Shown piece after piece: positions 11,636 through 23,404 of a DNA stretch of 64,000 bases (the stretch's first letter is position 1; the number at the start of each line of letters is the position of its first letter). The notes beneath the pieces were generated by a model. That model did no database searches. It saw only the letters and a list, made by a program, of their open reading frames with translations, and had not been told where the DNA came from. Both the position numbers and the translations under genes were made by a program. Origin of the DNA: Gigaspora margarita (Eukaryota; Glomeromycota; Glomeromycetes; Diversisporales; Gigasporaceae); NCBI GenBank assembly GCA_009809945.1, contig WTPW01000023.1, positions 216,848 through 280,847 on the forward strand. Reading direction: 5' to 3'.

Positions 11636-11903
11636 GGCGAGATCAATTCATTTTGGTGGTTTGCGTTACCCCTTTCTACTCTTTCTATTAGTAAAAAATA
11701 ATTTTGAGATATACATATATAATTTTGGCTGGAGAGCATAATGCTGGGTGGAATTAAGATTAGAAATTGCAAGTCTCCGAAAATTTCCGAAAAGAAAATG
11801 AACAAAATAAAGACGAGCAAGGGCATCTTGATAATTTCCGATCAAGAAAAAAAAAACCCTTTTGAGAAAGGAATGTAACGTAAACGGATTAAATTTGTCT
11901 CAT
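11636..11903. mobile_element. Foldback/TIR element, about 268 bp
   Basis: Left end GAGATCAATTCATTTTGGTG continuing GTTTGCGTTAC. The right end is an imperfect inverse (GTAACGTAAACGGATTAAAT followed by TTGTCTC). The interior has no real gene; the open frame on the minus strand is part of the element. A related terminal string lies at 10420-10450. Confidence 0.55.
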
Positions 11904-12627
11904 CTACAGTAATTTAAAGCTAATAATATTAGAATTGATATCTTTTTGGTCTATCCTATAAAAGACCCAGTCCTAAGGCGGATCGCAGGAATGGCAGCTT
12001 TAGTCAAACTGATTAACAGCCCTAGTTGGTATCATAGTCATAAATTCTATTATGATTTATTGCAAAATTTTGCTATAAACTTGCTATCATAATACATAAT
12101 TTGTGTGGAATTACAATTGTGAATTCTACAATACAATTATTTATTGCAAACAATTTTGCTGTAAAAAAATTTTTTTTTTGTTTTTGCAAACTTATGACAA
12201 TTGTGGTATGCATTATGCAGTTAAGATTAAATTAGCTTTGGTAGTGAAATTACTACCATGTTTGCTGAAAAATTTTGTTGCAAAACTTACTGACTATTAC
12301 AATGACAGACAGTATATGATTAAGGTTTAGTTGGAAGTATAGTCATAAATTCTATCAGAAATTACTGTAAAAAAATTGTTATAAAACTTACAAGCTATTG
12401 AGGCACACGTAGTATTTAGCTGAGTTAGTTTGTGTTGGAATTAACAGTCGTGACTTCTATCATGATTTACTGTAAAATTTATTTGCTATTACAGCTAGTT
12501 GAATCAGTTTGCATTGAAAATTGTGATTGTGATTCTGTTATGATTCATACTATTGTAATGTATTAACAGTCATGACTTCTGTCATGATTTATGACTTTGT
12601 ATGCAAGTATTGAGGCAGTTTTTATCC

Positions 12628-13200
12628 CGAATCATCTGCTACTCACTGAGAACTGTGTGAAATTTAGGTCTGTGCACTTTAATGGTTCTGATTGGCTGCA
12701 ACTGAGAATTGTGAGAATTTTGATTGGCTGTGACCAAGAACTGTGGGAATTTTGGGTTTATGTGTTTTGACGTTTTATCTATCTATGCAGTAACTGGTTG
12801 TTGGCTATAACTGAAAACTTGGAAATTTTAGGGTTGTGAATTTTGGTTGGCTATAACTGATAACTATGAGAATTTTGGGATTTCATGCTTTAACGTTTTT
12901 GAATAGCTGTGACTAATCTAATCTACCTGTCTATTTTAATTTTGGGTTTGTGCAGTTTAATGTTTTTGTTGATTGGCTATAACTGAGAACTGTGGAAATT
13001 TTTGGTTTGTTGTTTAATGTTTTTTTGATTGGCTGTAACTGAGAACTGTAGGAATTTTGGGTTTGTGCATTTTGACATTCTATACAATAACTTAAATCTC
13101 TTAATACGCAGTAACTGCATACTGGCTATAACTCAAAACTTGGAAATTTTGGGTTTGTATGTTTTAATGAAACATAAATCTATTAATGCGCAGTAACTGC
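12628..13200 (+). repeat. Tandem repeats, GGCTRTAACTGAGAACTGTG units
   Basis: A diverged minisatellite in which TGATTGGCTRYAACTGAGAA, then CTGTGRGAATTTTGGG and TTTGTGCATTTTAAYGTTTT recur about eight times in units of about 65-75 bp. Some units carry an extra ATGCAGTAACTG segment. No coding frame is kept. Confidence 0.7.
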
Positions 13201-13269
13201 ATATCTATTTATCCTCTTATTATAAAATAATAGTGTTAATACAATTGTACTCTTTATAGTTAATACTTT

Positions 13270-13475
13270 AAAATAATTATGTATTAAATTGATTAGTAGT
13301 ATTTATAGTGCTAACTTTATAGGGATTATGATTATTGCTAACTTATCGAAATTGTAATTGTTATGACATTGATCATTTGTATCATTGTATGTTGTTCGAA
13401 TAAATTGATTAATCAGCATTTATAGTGCTAACTTTACAAGGATTGTGATCTTTGAAATTGTAATTACATGTCATT
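13270..13475 (+). repeat. Two-copy direct repeat
   Basis: The phrase ATTTATAGTGCTAACTTTA followed by AGGATTRTGAT occurs at 13300-13330 and 13418-13449, with surrounding similarity (TTGATTAGTAGT / TTGATTAATCAG). A short tandem duplication adjoining the minisatellite. Confidence 0.55.
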
Positions 13476-13494
13476 CTGGTTATACTGACTAGTG

Positions 13495-13690
13495 TTCCCA
13501 TCGGACTGAACCAAATCAAACTTTACTTAAGTTTGAGTTCAGTTTGATTTTCAAATCAAACTCGGATTCAAACGTTTATGAAAATTATGTTTGGTTCGAG
13601 TCCGATTTCAAACTTATTTTTTAAGTTCAGTTTGATTTGAAGTTTGGTCCGAAGTTTGCAAACTTGTTTGGGTTCGATTAGTATTATAGA
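13495..13690. repeat. TTTGA/TCAAA array
   Basis: Mixed AGTTTGA, GTTTGATTT and CAAATCAAACT words in both orientations. Same type of self-complementary low-complexity block as 7583-7865, with more substituted G and C. Confidence 0.65.
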
Positions 13691-13774
13691 CTATTAATCA
13701 CTAAGTCAAGTTAGCATAGATCTTTCAAAAAAAAAAGCGCTACTAACAAAATCCCTTTATGACTAGTTTATTCT

Positions 13775-14440
13775 TGTAGTACACTTGGTAGAGCAGTCCC
13801 TGTCTCATACAGGTATTACTTATGCTTCAGTAACTTACACATCTACTGAGGCAGACCACTTGCAGTCTAGAAGTTAACCTAAACTGCTACCATATCTACT
13901 TTCACCCTTGCAAGATTTGCTCTGATCCCAGCACCCACTTCACCATCCTACTGGTCCTTACACCAGATTTACAAACTTTCAAACCAGTTAGCCCAGAAGG
14001 GTTGATATGGCTTTCTTCTCTTAGTACCTATTACCAGAACATAGATCCTTTTTCTCTATACGATTCTGGTAGCCAGGTTGGTGGACCTCCTCCTTAAGAG
14101 TCTTGTCGACTAGAGACTGGAACAGCTGATAACCCACTAAATTCTCTAAATAGGCAACACCCATAGCAGGTTGCAGGTATTGCAGCTAGTGTGAAACCTA
14201 TGGGTGGACCACTCAAATTAGGCATCCAAAGTGCACATGTAGCTAGTTGTACCTTGTGTATGCAACATCGTTTCTGGTATTCTAGCTTTGGTAGCACTGT
14301 TAAAGATCTTTGCTACCTCCTTACTCAGGACTTGCCAAACAGGTTTCCATTTCTCTGGTTCTTTGGATTTTGTGTACCAAAAGCTCCTATTCGAGATGTG
14401 TACCAAATGCTACAGGTAATGTACCCAACTGATCAATAAG
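13775..14440 (+). mobile_element. Probable degenerate SINE-related element
   Basis: ACTTGGTAGAGCAG (about 13783-13797) resembles a tRNA A box. The block GGTTGCAGGTATTGCAGCTA..GTGCACATGTAGCTAG (14168-14245) matches 54739-54815 of the clear SINE, including AAATTAGGCAYCMAAAGTGCACATG. No good B box was found, so the head may be rearranged. The region is G+C-richer than its surroundings. The overlapping short ORFs on both strands are not supported as genes. Confidence 0.5.
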
Positions 14441-14905
14441 AATTAAATTTTTTTTTAAATATTGCTTTATTTCTTTTTTAATTTTAATTTTTTTACTTAT
14501 TTTTTTTACTTTTTTTTATTTTAAATGATTATTTTATTTTTTTTGACTTATATGTTTTACTTTTTTAATTTTTTTTAACAAATTTTTTTATTTAAATTTT
14601 TATAACATATCACTTTTTTTAAATTTTTTTTTATTTAACTTATTTATTATTTAAATTTTTTTTATTTAAATTTTTTTTTATAATATTATTTAAATTTTTT
14701 TTTAATGTATTTACATTTTATTTATTTAATTTTTTTTATTTTATTTATTACAGTATTTAATATTCATCCCATGATCTAGATCTAAATTAGATCTAAATCA
14801 CTTTTTTCATAATCTAAGATAAGTATTTTTTTTAGTTTTTATTTATTATTAATTTATCTTTTTAACTTTAACTTTTTTTTGTTAGAATGCTAAAGATCTG
14901 TAAGA
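14440..14905. repeat. T-rich low-complexity tract
   Basis: Long runs of TTTTTTA/TTTAAATTTTT with little else. It follows directly on the SINE-related element and may have grown from its tail. No function is apparent. Confidence 0.7.
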
Positions 14906-16300
14906 TTTTGTGCCTTTCAGAATATTGGGCTAGTATCAACATTTAACAACTGCAGTAACAAAGTTTGGCAAGATATTTTTTCTGGCTTCTCTGTCTATAA
15001 ATTAACCTTCATACTCATCCTTGGTAACTTGGCCAGCAAGGGTACTCTTTCTGATATTCTTAGAAGTTTGGCAGAGTAGGTTCTTATATTTTTTTTTGAT
15101 TCTTTGTCTTTATTCATTTTTTTTTAAATTAGTACTAATGTTTATCCATTTGATTTCTTGAAGTTTTCTTTATCATTGGTGTCATCTAGTTTTAAGTCTC
15201 TTTTACTACTGGTGGGTTACTAGGAGCTTTTTTATTAGTGCTATTTCAGTGTTTTTTTATTGCTAGCATGTTACTATCATTGTTTGAATCACTTTGTCAC
15301 TGGCACATTACTTGGGCATTCAAGTTTTTCAGTTGTACAGTGAAGTATTAGTTTCTATTTTTTTTTTTTGCTTTATTATTGTATTTGTGTAGTACTAATT
15401 TATTTATTTATACAGTACTAATTCTTTTCAGGTTCAGACTAGGTGACTGTCATGACCATTGTATCTTGCTTTTTTGGTACATTACTGTATATGTTTATTA
15501 TTGGTGCTGTTGTTAGGATTTAGTAAATAGAAAAGTTAGAGTGGTTAAATTATATTAGATATTTAGATAAAAAGATGATATTTCTATGGCATTTATGTGG
15601 TATTTGTATAGTATTTTTATGGTGTTTGTATAGTATTTCTAAGCCATTTTTGTGGTATCTTTTGTAATATATTTTGTAGTTTTTTTTAATAAAAATATAT
15701 TATTTTTTATTATTTTTTTTGAAATTTATAATTGATTAATATTATGTATCTGTAATAAATTATATATTAAAAATATATGATTATTCTTTTATTATATAAA
15801 CATTTTACTAGCATTTAATATATAGATAATTATATAGTAATTTGTTATTATTTACTTGTTGGTTATTTTTTACAATCTGCACAAATAATTGAATTGTTAA
15901 TTTTTAAAGATCTTACAAAAAATTAAATCTGTGCAGAAAATTAAAAAAAATTTCTTCAACAATCACTAGCAGGGTCACAGATCTGTATTAATTTTTAATA
16001 ATTGTTTTTTTATAATTTGCACAATGCTGTACTAAAAAAAACTTTTCTGATAAGTGCAGAGCCTATGCCACTTCATAGCATGGGCTCTGTATTATAAATC
16101 CCAATGATAATCAGATCTATTGTTTGCGATTTAACTGATAACATCATTATCTAATGCTTCTGACATAAGCACCAACCTTTTCATATATATATGATCATTT
16201 TCTAATCATTGTTTATATTTTCATTCACTTTTTTTCAAATTCTTTCACAATTTAACAGAACCTGAAATCCGTATTGTATAAAAAATAACAATAATAATAC
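14906..16300. other. No gene seen; minor tandem repeats
   Basis: At 15575-15665 the words TTTGTATAGTATTT and TTTATGTGGTATTT form about four short imperfect units. The rest is T-rich single-copy-looking DNA with stops in all frames. Confidence 0.4.
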
Positions 16301-16309
16301 TTTCATTCA

Positions 16310-16990
16310 TTAAAAAATAATTTTAAATACATTTACCTGCCAAAAAAGAATATTAAATACATTTTACCTGTCAAAAAAGAATTTTAAATATGTTTCACTA
16401 GTCAAAGAGAAATTTAAATACTTTTTGTCTACTAAAGAAAATTTTAAATACAGTTTGCTTGTTAAATGATAATTTTGAATATATTCGCTTATCAAAAAGA
16501 ATTTTAAATACCTTTTGCTATCAAATGAGAATTTAAATATGTTTTGTTGTCAAAAAAGAATTTTAAATACACTTTGCATATCAAAAAAGACAAAAGAGAA
16601 TTTAAATATATTTGCTATCTAAAAAGAATTTTAAATGTGTTCACTTGTCAAACAAGAAATTTAAATACATTTTCTCTATCAAAAGAATTTTAAATATGTT
16701 TCAAATATCAAAGGAAAGTTTAAATACATTTCACCTATCAAAAGAAAATATAAATACACTCATCTATTAAAAAAGAACTTTAAATATGTTCACCTGTCAA
16801 AAGTGAATTTTGTCAGTGAAAGAGAATTTTAAATATTTTTCGCTTATCAAAGAGAATTTAAACATGACTTATCTGTTAAAAAAGAATTTTAAATACATTT
16901 TGCCTATCAAAAGAGAATTTTAAATATGTATGCCCATCCAAAAGAAGCTTAAATACTTTTGCACATCCAAAAAATATTAAATAACATCTA
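16310..16990 (+). repeat. Minisatellite, about 37-bp unit, about 18 diverged copies
   Basis: Unit: AAAAGAATTTTAAATAC then ATTTTGCCTATC. It repeats head-to-tail across 680 bp with substitutions and small length changes (CACCTGTC, CGCTTATC, TGCTATC variants). No frame is maintained across units. Probably a satellite block. Confidence 0.85.
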
Positions 16991-17194
16991 TGAGAATTTT
17001 AAAAATTTTTTTGCTATTAAATATTTTTGAATTTTATTAACAAATTTAACATGTTTCATTTTTGTAAATTTGTACATCATATTTGTTATAATAAAGTAAT
17101 GATAATTGAATATTGTAAAATATAAAGTGAGCAAAAATTTTGTGTATTGTTAATTAGAAAGTAATAAATAATATATATGAAAAACATTGGATGC

Positions 17195-17890
17195 TTATAT
17201 AGGAAGTTTCAGATAAATTCAAGTTATTTCTTATCTCATATCTCAGTAGACTAAACTACAGGAGGCTTATTAGGTCTTCCTCTTCTTGCTATATAGACAA
17301 TTATAACTAATAATCATACCCTCTATAATGGGTTTGTATTATTTTACTAACAATTACTTCACAGACATTCCATTTTATTGACAAATTATTCACCAAAAAG
17401 TTCATTTTACTGATAGTACATTTCACCGAAGCTCATTTCACCAACAAGTTTTTTTTATAAAGCACACTAAGTTTAACTCTATTTTACCCTAACCCTACTC
17501 TAACCCTATGACAATGACCAAAATTACTTTGTCAGTGAAATGAGCTCCAGTGAAATGAACTGTCGGTAAAATGAACTTGTAGGTGAATAATTTGTCGGTG
17601 AAATGGAGTGTCTATGAAGTGATTGTCAGTGAAATGATTGCCACCCTCTATAATATGTTTTTATAAGTATAGAAAAAAAATAAATAAAATATATAATGTG
17701 CTTTCAAGAAGGGATTATATAGACCCCAAACTATTTAATGTGATTCTTTGTAACATATTATTTTCTAAAATATAGAGACAAATTTTTTTATTTTACTAAT
17801 ATGGATTTAAAAACAAATTTTAGATAGAAAATAAAAAAAAGATTTATATACTAATGTTGATTTAAGTCATATATATATAGTACTCTAGAA
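17195..17890 (+). repeat. Dispersed repeat R, copy 1
   Basis: Shares with 42005-42376 and 45930-46140 the phrases CTTATTAGGTCTTCCTCTTC, TTGCTATATAGACAATTATAACTAATAAT (in pieces), CCCTCTATAAT, ATATGYGCTTTCAAGA and ACTATTTAATGY. It is interrupted by a MITE (17330-17642). The right part (17790-17880) matches 46030-46110 (GATTTATATACTA). No ORF; the family's nature is unknown. Confidence 0.65.
17330..17642. mobile_element. Foldback MITE inside repeat R, with target duplication
   Basis: Inverted arms of about 110 bases: ACTTCACAGACATTCCATTT on the left, inverse of AAATGGAGTGTCTATGAAGT on the right. ACCCTCTATAAT occurs immediately on both sides (17318-17329 and 17643-17654). The homologous repeat at 42.1 and 42.3 kb has the octet CTCTATAAT only once, so this is a filled site. 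The loop contains two CCCTAACCCTA-like strings (17487-17509). Confidence 0.8.
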
Positions 17891-18378
17891 ATATTTTAAG
17901 TTAGTATATGGTTTGCTTTATTTGGTATTGGTTATATTTTGATGCAAACAATGGTATGTTTGTTATTAAGGGTGTTCATTAGACAAGATATACTTTATTT
18001 CAAAGTTGTAATTTTTTTTGTAATAGGTATAATTGTTGTAACAGATGTAACAGTTATATATAATAGTATAATTAATAGCTTAGGTTATTACAGAATTAAA
18101 GAATATGTATATGTTTCTTATTTCAAACAAAACAAGTATATATATATAAGGACAGATATCATGTAGGTTGCCAAATAACTATATATATTTTTAACAAACT
18201 ATAAGTATTTTATTATATATTAATGCTCTACAATACTACTACTCATATTAAAAGTTTTTTTAATTGACTTTCAAAAGAAAACAATGTTTGACTAAGCAAA
18301 TTTATTACTTAATAGTTCAAATTTGATTGAATAATAATAATAGAATATAATAATTAAATTTAGTTATTATTATATATA
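17891..18378. other. No gene supported
   Basis: One open frame (17939-18166, plus strand) has unbiased AT-rich codons and no recognisable domain. The rest is TA-rich. I see no reason to call a gene. Confidence 0.4.
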
Positions 18379-18964
18379 AGGGGTGTGCTATTTATTATGT
18401 GATATTTTTTACTTAGTAGCCACTTCTATCCATGTATAGTATGATTACTTTATTTAATTTTTTGGTTTATTAGTATAATATATAAATGTAATCACTATCA
18501 TTGACCATGTGGGCTTGGTGCTACAAAAAGGAGATAAATTGACAATTTTTTAAAAATAATTTTTTTATACAAATCAATTTAAAATAAAATTTGGGACATT
18601 TTTTTACTTAAAACACAAAAGCAGTTATATTAATAAAATTTTATAGTATAGCTCTTTAAAATTGGTATTTTCTTATAATTTATACATATTGGCTAATTCA
18701 AAGAATTGCTAATATCTCTTGATCTACTAGCCCATTTTGAATAATTTAGCTATCAAAATGTTCATCTCATCGAGATGAACATTTTGATAGCTAAGTTACT
18801 CAAACAGGCCAGTAGATCAAGAGATATCAGCAATTCTTTGGATTAGCCCATATGAACATAGAAATTGATTTTTTGAAGATCTTTTGTTTTGTCTATTTAC
18901 CCCCTTTTGCAGCACCAAGCCCATGTATCTATAGTAAAAATCACGTGATAAATAGCATGCCCCT
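18379..18964. mobile_element. Large palindromic foldback element, about 586 bp
   Basis: The ends are AGGGGTGTGCTATTTATTA (left) and the inverse of AGGGGCATGCTATTTATCAC (right). Inner arms are GCTTGGTGCTRCAAAA and TCTTGATCTACTAG(C)CC. The centre at 18757-18777 is a hairpin around CATCTCATCGAGATGAACAT. The inner module (ATTTTGATAGCTAA..GTAGATCAAGAG) is related to modules at 45.5, 48.3, 51.7 and 57.5 kb. No ORF. Confidence 0.8.
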
Positions 18965-19608
18965 AAATTGGTTGACTTTTTTAGACTAAGTTATCTATTT
19001 ATCTATTATATTAAACATTTTGTTACACAATCAACCAATCAGAAAATTCATTATAGAATTTTTAGATTTCCAAATATTTGTAAATTGTTGATTATTATTA
19101 TAGTTGTGCTTATTTTATTGAAGTTATGATAGCAACTTACTATTGTATATTATATAGCTACCTATGTAATGATCATATATATAATTGTTAAATATATGAT
19201 TATGTTAAAATTTTGTAAATAGTTGTTAATATTTTTTAATTTGAAAAGACCTAATATAGAATTATTATACTTAGGTATATATGAATTCTTATAAGACAAA
19301 CCATTAATTTTGGAATATTATAAATAAAATTTTTATAAACTTAGTATTAGCTGTACAAAATTAGAAATAGACAAATTTAATTATATATACTTGTTTACAT
19401 TATGAAAGAAAATAATGATATTTATATGCTTTATTAATCATTTTTGGTCTTATTATTCATCATAGATTTTGACATTTATCAATTTATTATTCAGAAATTG
19501 CTTGACAAAATTTTTTCATTCATCAGGTATTATTAGTAACCAGACAAAGATATTTAGCATATTATTATAATTCTAAATTATTTTTAAATTTATATTGAAC
19601 TAAATTGA
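18965..19608. other. No gene seen
   Basis: A+T-rich sequence with stops in all frames and no clear repeat unit. Confidence 0.4.
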
Positions 19609-19768
19609 CATTTGGGGCCTTATAGCAAAAGGTGGCTATGGGCCAAAAAAAATTTTTTGTAAAAATTTAATTTTTGCAAAAATTAGATTATTTAGAACAT
19701 AATATTAAAAAACTACAAAAAAAAATTTTTTTAGTTCATAGCCACTTTTGCTATAAGGCCCCATATGT
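19609..19768. mobile_element. Foldback MITE, about 160 bp
   Basis: The left end ACATTTGGGGCCTTATAGCA is inverse to the right end (TGCTATAAGGCCCCATATGT). Arms continue with AAAGTGGCTATG. The interior is A/T homopolymers. Similar ends (ACATATGGGG, AAAAGAAGG) are seen at 57855-58013. Confidence 0.8.
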
Positions 19769-20393
19769 TATATATAAATTGTGAAATAATAATTGTCATT
19801 TTAGAATCAGTATCCATTTACCAATTAATAATAATAATAAAGTAAAAAATTAAAGCAAATTAAAATAAATTATTATACTCTTGCCTAAATATTAAATGCT
19901 AGCTAAATTTTTATATATTAAAAGAATATATTTGAATATTTACACTTCCTGGACAGAAGTCACCAGAATTTTAATATTATAAAGATCTAACCTAATTTGT
20001 TGATAATCGTAGCTATATATAAAACCAATTTTTTTAATATGTGAATTAGTTTTTGCAATAAGTAAAGTTGTTTGCCATAACAATTTGTATATAATTTGAG
20101 AATTTTAGAAAATTTTATTAAAATTTTTTTGAAAATACTTTGATATTTTAGATGCCTGTAAACAAAAAATAAAAATAATAATTAAAACTATTATATCTTG
20201 ATGCATTTTTGAACCCTTTGGAATTTTTTTATAAAAATTTAATTCTATATGCTTTAGAACTTAGAAAACAACTTTAATTAAGTCGATAATTGGTGTTAAC
20301 AATATAGTTATTTCAGAAATGACGTATTTAATAAATTTTTGAATTTTAAAAAAATACTATTTTTTGTATCTTAAAATTTTAGAAAAAATGTGT

Positions 20394-20715
20394 TTGTCAC
20401 CGGCGGTGACTATCACCGGAACATGATCAACCAATTAGATCATTTAACGTTATGATCAAAATAAAACAAAGCATCAAAACTTACTATCGTTAGGGTCAGG
20501 GTTAGAGCCATAGTTAGGGTTGGAATAAAGCTTTGTATATAGTAAAATTTTGCAAGATATTTTTTTTCGCATAAAAAAAAGTAGGTCCATAGACAAAATT
20601 TTAAGTTTGAAGTGATTTTTCAAAAAAATCAAAGTTTTTGCATTTTTCATATTACACGTGATCCTTTGATCTAATTGGTCGATCACACTCCAGTGACTGT
20701 TACCGCCGGTGACAA
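20394..20715. mobile_element. MITE with TTGTCACCGGCGGT ends, about 322 bp
   Basis: Left end TTGTCACCGGCGGTGACTAT, right end the inverse (TTACCGCCGGTGACAA). Second match: GATCAACCAATTAGATCA versus TGATCTAATTGGTCGATC. It interrupts the left arm of the surrounding long inverted repeat: sequence flanking it on either side reappears uninterrupted in the right arm near 21110-21150. Confidence 0.8.
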
Positions 20716-20819
20716 ATAAATTCACTCAAAATTTTATATAATGAAACATTGTAAAATTTATATTAGAATAATCCAATAAAATAAATAATATATTATATAA
20801 TATAATATAGAAAATTGTA

Positions 20820-21028
20820 TATGGAAACATGTCTCCATGGCGACCCTACATATAACAGCCAATCATATTTAGAGTTAGGGAATTTTTATTTGTGTTTTTG
20901 TATTATAAAAGTTAGAAAGTTTGTAGAAAATTTTAATTGGCCAATAATAAGCAACATATTATCTAGTCACATGCTTAATTTTGATTGGCTATTCATATAA
21001 AGGGTCTCCATGGAGACATGTCTCCATA
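20820..21028. mobile_element. MITE with GGAGACATGTCTCC ends, about 209 bp
   Basis: Left end TATGGAAACATGTCTCCATG, right end CATGGAGACATGTCTCCATA; each end is itself near-palindromic. Next-inner match: CAGCCAATCA versus TGATTGGCT. It sits in the loop of the 1.6-kb inverted repeat. Confidence 0.78.
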
Positions 21029-21699
21029 AAATAACACCCATATAATATAATATGTATATTGTATTTTAGAAACATATTTTTATAAATTTTACAATATTTC
21101 ATTATATAAAAATGTTAAGATACAAAAAAATAGGATTTTTTAAAAATTAAAATTATAAATAAACACATCATTCCTGAAACAACTATATTATTAACACTAA
21201 TTGTTGACTTAATGAAAGTTGTTCTCTAAGTTCTAAAGCATATAGAATTAAATTTTCATAAAAAAATTCTAAAGGGTTCAGGAATGTATTGAGACTCAAT
21301 AATTTTAATTATTATTTTTTATATTTTATTTACAGGCATCTAATATCAAAGTATTTTCAAAAAACTTAATAAAATTTTCTAAAATTTTCAAATTATATGC
21401 AAATTATTATGGCAAACAACTTTACTTATTGCACAAAGACTGATTCATATATAAAAAAAATTGGGTTTATATGTAGCTATGATCATCAACAAATCAGGTT
21501 AGATCATTATGATATTAAAATTCTAGTGACTTCTGTTTGGGGATTGTATATAAATTTTAACAATATAATTAATTATTTTTGTATTTCTTATAGAACACAT
21601 CCATATTCAACAACAAAAATTTAGTAGATGTTTTGTCTAACCCAAATCTAATAAGAAAATAATTATTACTTTTTTTTAAAAAAAAACAAAATTTATCCT

Positions 21700-21870
21700 T
21701 TTCAGGTTTTTCATAACTGCATGCTTAGTCTAGTGTGTAGCACTAATATTTTTAAAAATTTCAACATAACAAACTTGCATTTCCAAGTTATTTCTATCTT
21801 GTTTAGGTATAAGCAGTTCTTCTGTTATGCCAATACAAAGAGCCTTAAAAGTATTAGCTTGAATTTTGGG
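21700..21870 (-). pseudogene. Decayed coding fragment, IG(V/I)TEELL family, copy 2
   Basis: The minus frame reads LCIGITEELLIPKQDRNNLE, then MQVCYVEIFKNISATH and a stop. It aligns without gaps to the plus-strand fragment at 8870-9055. Conserved residues across both copies are IG-TEELL-PKQD-NNL-MQV-YV. Function unknown. Flanking sequence is not coding, so this is a relic, possibly carried by an element. Confidence 0.45.
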
Positions 21871-21884
21871 TTATACTAAACTAG

Positions 21885-22070
21885 AGTTCTTATAAACCCA
21901 GATCAAATCAAACTTTAGACCAAATTTGGGTTTGATTCAATTTCAAATCAAAACCAACCTCAAACTAGTATTAAAAAAAATATTTGAGTTTGATTTAAAG
22001 CAAAGTTTTTAGTTAAATTTGAGTTTAGTTTGAATATGAGTTTGAAGTTTGCAAAATAGTTTGAGCCTGA
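21885..22070. repeat. TTTGA/TCAAA array
   Basis: Mixed CAAATCAAA and TTTGAGTTTGA words; same class as 7583-7865. It is followed at 22080 by a fragment of the AAGCTACC family. Confidence 0.65.
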
Positions 22071-22079
22071 ATAATATAA

Positions 22080-22245
22080 ATACTGTATATTGCAAAAAAT
22101 AAGCCACCTCAGAAAATAAGCTACCTCTTTTTTTGGTCAAAAACTCAAAAATGTCTTTGATCTAAAATAAGCTACCCTATGATTTATAAAAGTTACTATA
22201 TAGTAAAGTCCAAACTTTACTAGATAAATTAACTAACATCAGCAA
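22080..22245. repeat. AAGCTACC family fragment
   Basis: TACTGTATATTGC..AAAATAAGC(C/T)ACC and CTAAAATAAGCTACCCTATG, followed by ACTATATAGTAAAGTCCAAACT. These are the terminal phrases of the foldback family that is complete at 41316-41637. Confidence 0.65.
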
Positions 22246-23404
22246 ATTTTATATATAGATATATATTGATTACTAACTAGTAAGATATATATCAATACCA
22301 ATCACCCCTGCCAATTTCTATCGATAGTGATAGTAATTGATATATATCTGATATAGATAGTAATCAATTAATAATATTATATTCACATAATTATGCTTTT
22401 TGCAAATTTTTTAAACATTTTACAGGTTTTCACAAGATTTCACAATTTATTATAAAATTTCATTTTTTTATTTATTATTATTATATATTATTTTAAATTA
22501 AATATACATTTTTAATCAATATTACATATTTTATTATATATTATTATAATAAAAACAACAAAAAAAAATAAATTCAAAAAAAATAAACCAAAAAAACTAA
22601 CGAAAACAAATGAAAACAAAAAAATAGTAATATTTTAAACTATTTTTGCACTTTATTGCATCTAATTCCATAAAAAACTAGCCCAATACGCTTATTTTTC
22701 TCACCCCACAGTTAACGATGATTTTATTTTTTTTGTTATTTACTTATATTTGCTATTTTTTGCTTATATTCACTATTATTCACTTATATTAACTATTATT
22801 TGCTTATATTTGCTATTATTCACTTATAGTCACTATTATTTACTTATATTTGATATTATTCGCTTATATTTGCTACTTCTTACAAAGTGCCAGAGAAGTC
22901 AGAGTTGGTGTTCTTGTAAATGCCAGAAAAGTCAGATCATTTTCTTGCAAAGTTCTGAAGAAAGTTAGAAATAAATGAAATAAATAAAATTAAAAAAATA
23001 AGTAAAAAAAAAGAAAAACAAGCAAAAACAAAAATGTAAGCAAACTAAATAAAAAAATAAATGAAACCCCAAAATTTCTATTTTCTTAAAGTAAGAGTTC
23101 ATTTCTTGCAATTTAGAAATTGTCAAAGGTTTTCGCAAAATGTCAGAATAAATAAAAAAAATAAAAATTAAAGAAATAAGTAAAAAGAAAACAAACAAAA
23201 AAAAACAGAATATAAGCAAACTAAATAAAAAATATAAAAACCCAAATCTCCATTTTTCTGAAGTAAAGTTCATAACAGAAATTGCAAAATTAAGTTGAAT
23301 ATATTCTTGCAAAGTGCCAGTAAAGTCTGGGTTTGCTTGCAAAGTGTTAAAAAAGCCTATATTATTTTTCTCGCAAAGTACCAGAATAAAATAAAGGGTA
23401 GTCT

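Larger units (their letters stand above)
10640..12620. repeat. Diverged tandem repeats with TCTATCATGA core
   Basis: Units of roughly 100-150 bp containing GTTGGAATT, TTCTATCATGA(T)T, TTACTGTAAAA and CTTGCTATT recur at least seven times (10680, 10770, 10870, 12050, 12340, 12450, 12590). The array is interrupted by a hAT-type element (10913-11575) and by a foldback element (11636-11903). The unit contains ATCATGAT half-palindromes. The phrases are too diverged for an exact copy number. Confidence 0.5.
19945..21545. mobile_element. Long inverted-repeat element, 1.6 kb, with two MITEs inside
   Basis: Arms of several hundred bases: GGACAGAAGTCACCAGAATT at the left end is inverse to AATTCTAGTGACTTCTGTTT at the right, and matching continues through TCTAACCTRATTTGTTGAT, TGCCATAAYAATTTG and TGTTAACAATATAGTT. 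The arms can be followed to about 20800 and 21055 once the insertion at 20394-20715 is skipped. The element therefore was a long palindrome later hit by two MITEs. No long ORF: open frames at 20474, 20815 and 21397 fall inside arms or MITEs. Confidence 0.75.

Noticed and set aside
16310..16990. CRISPR-like array (regular repeats of about 37 bp)
   Set aside because: Repeats are head-to-tail without unique spacers, and strongly diverged; eukaryotic minisatellite.
20474..20725. 83-codon minus-strand frame
   Set aside because: Lies almost wholly inside the TTGTCACCGG MITE and an arm of the inverted repeat.
22965..23342. 125-codon minus-strand frame rich in Phe/Leu/Ile that could pass for a membrane protein
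   Set aside because: It is the translation of A-rich tracts of repeat B; the parallel frame at 52704-53036 in the other copy has drifted as repeat DNA does.
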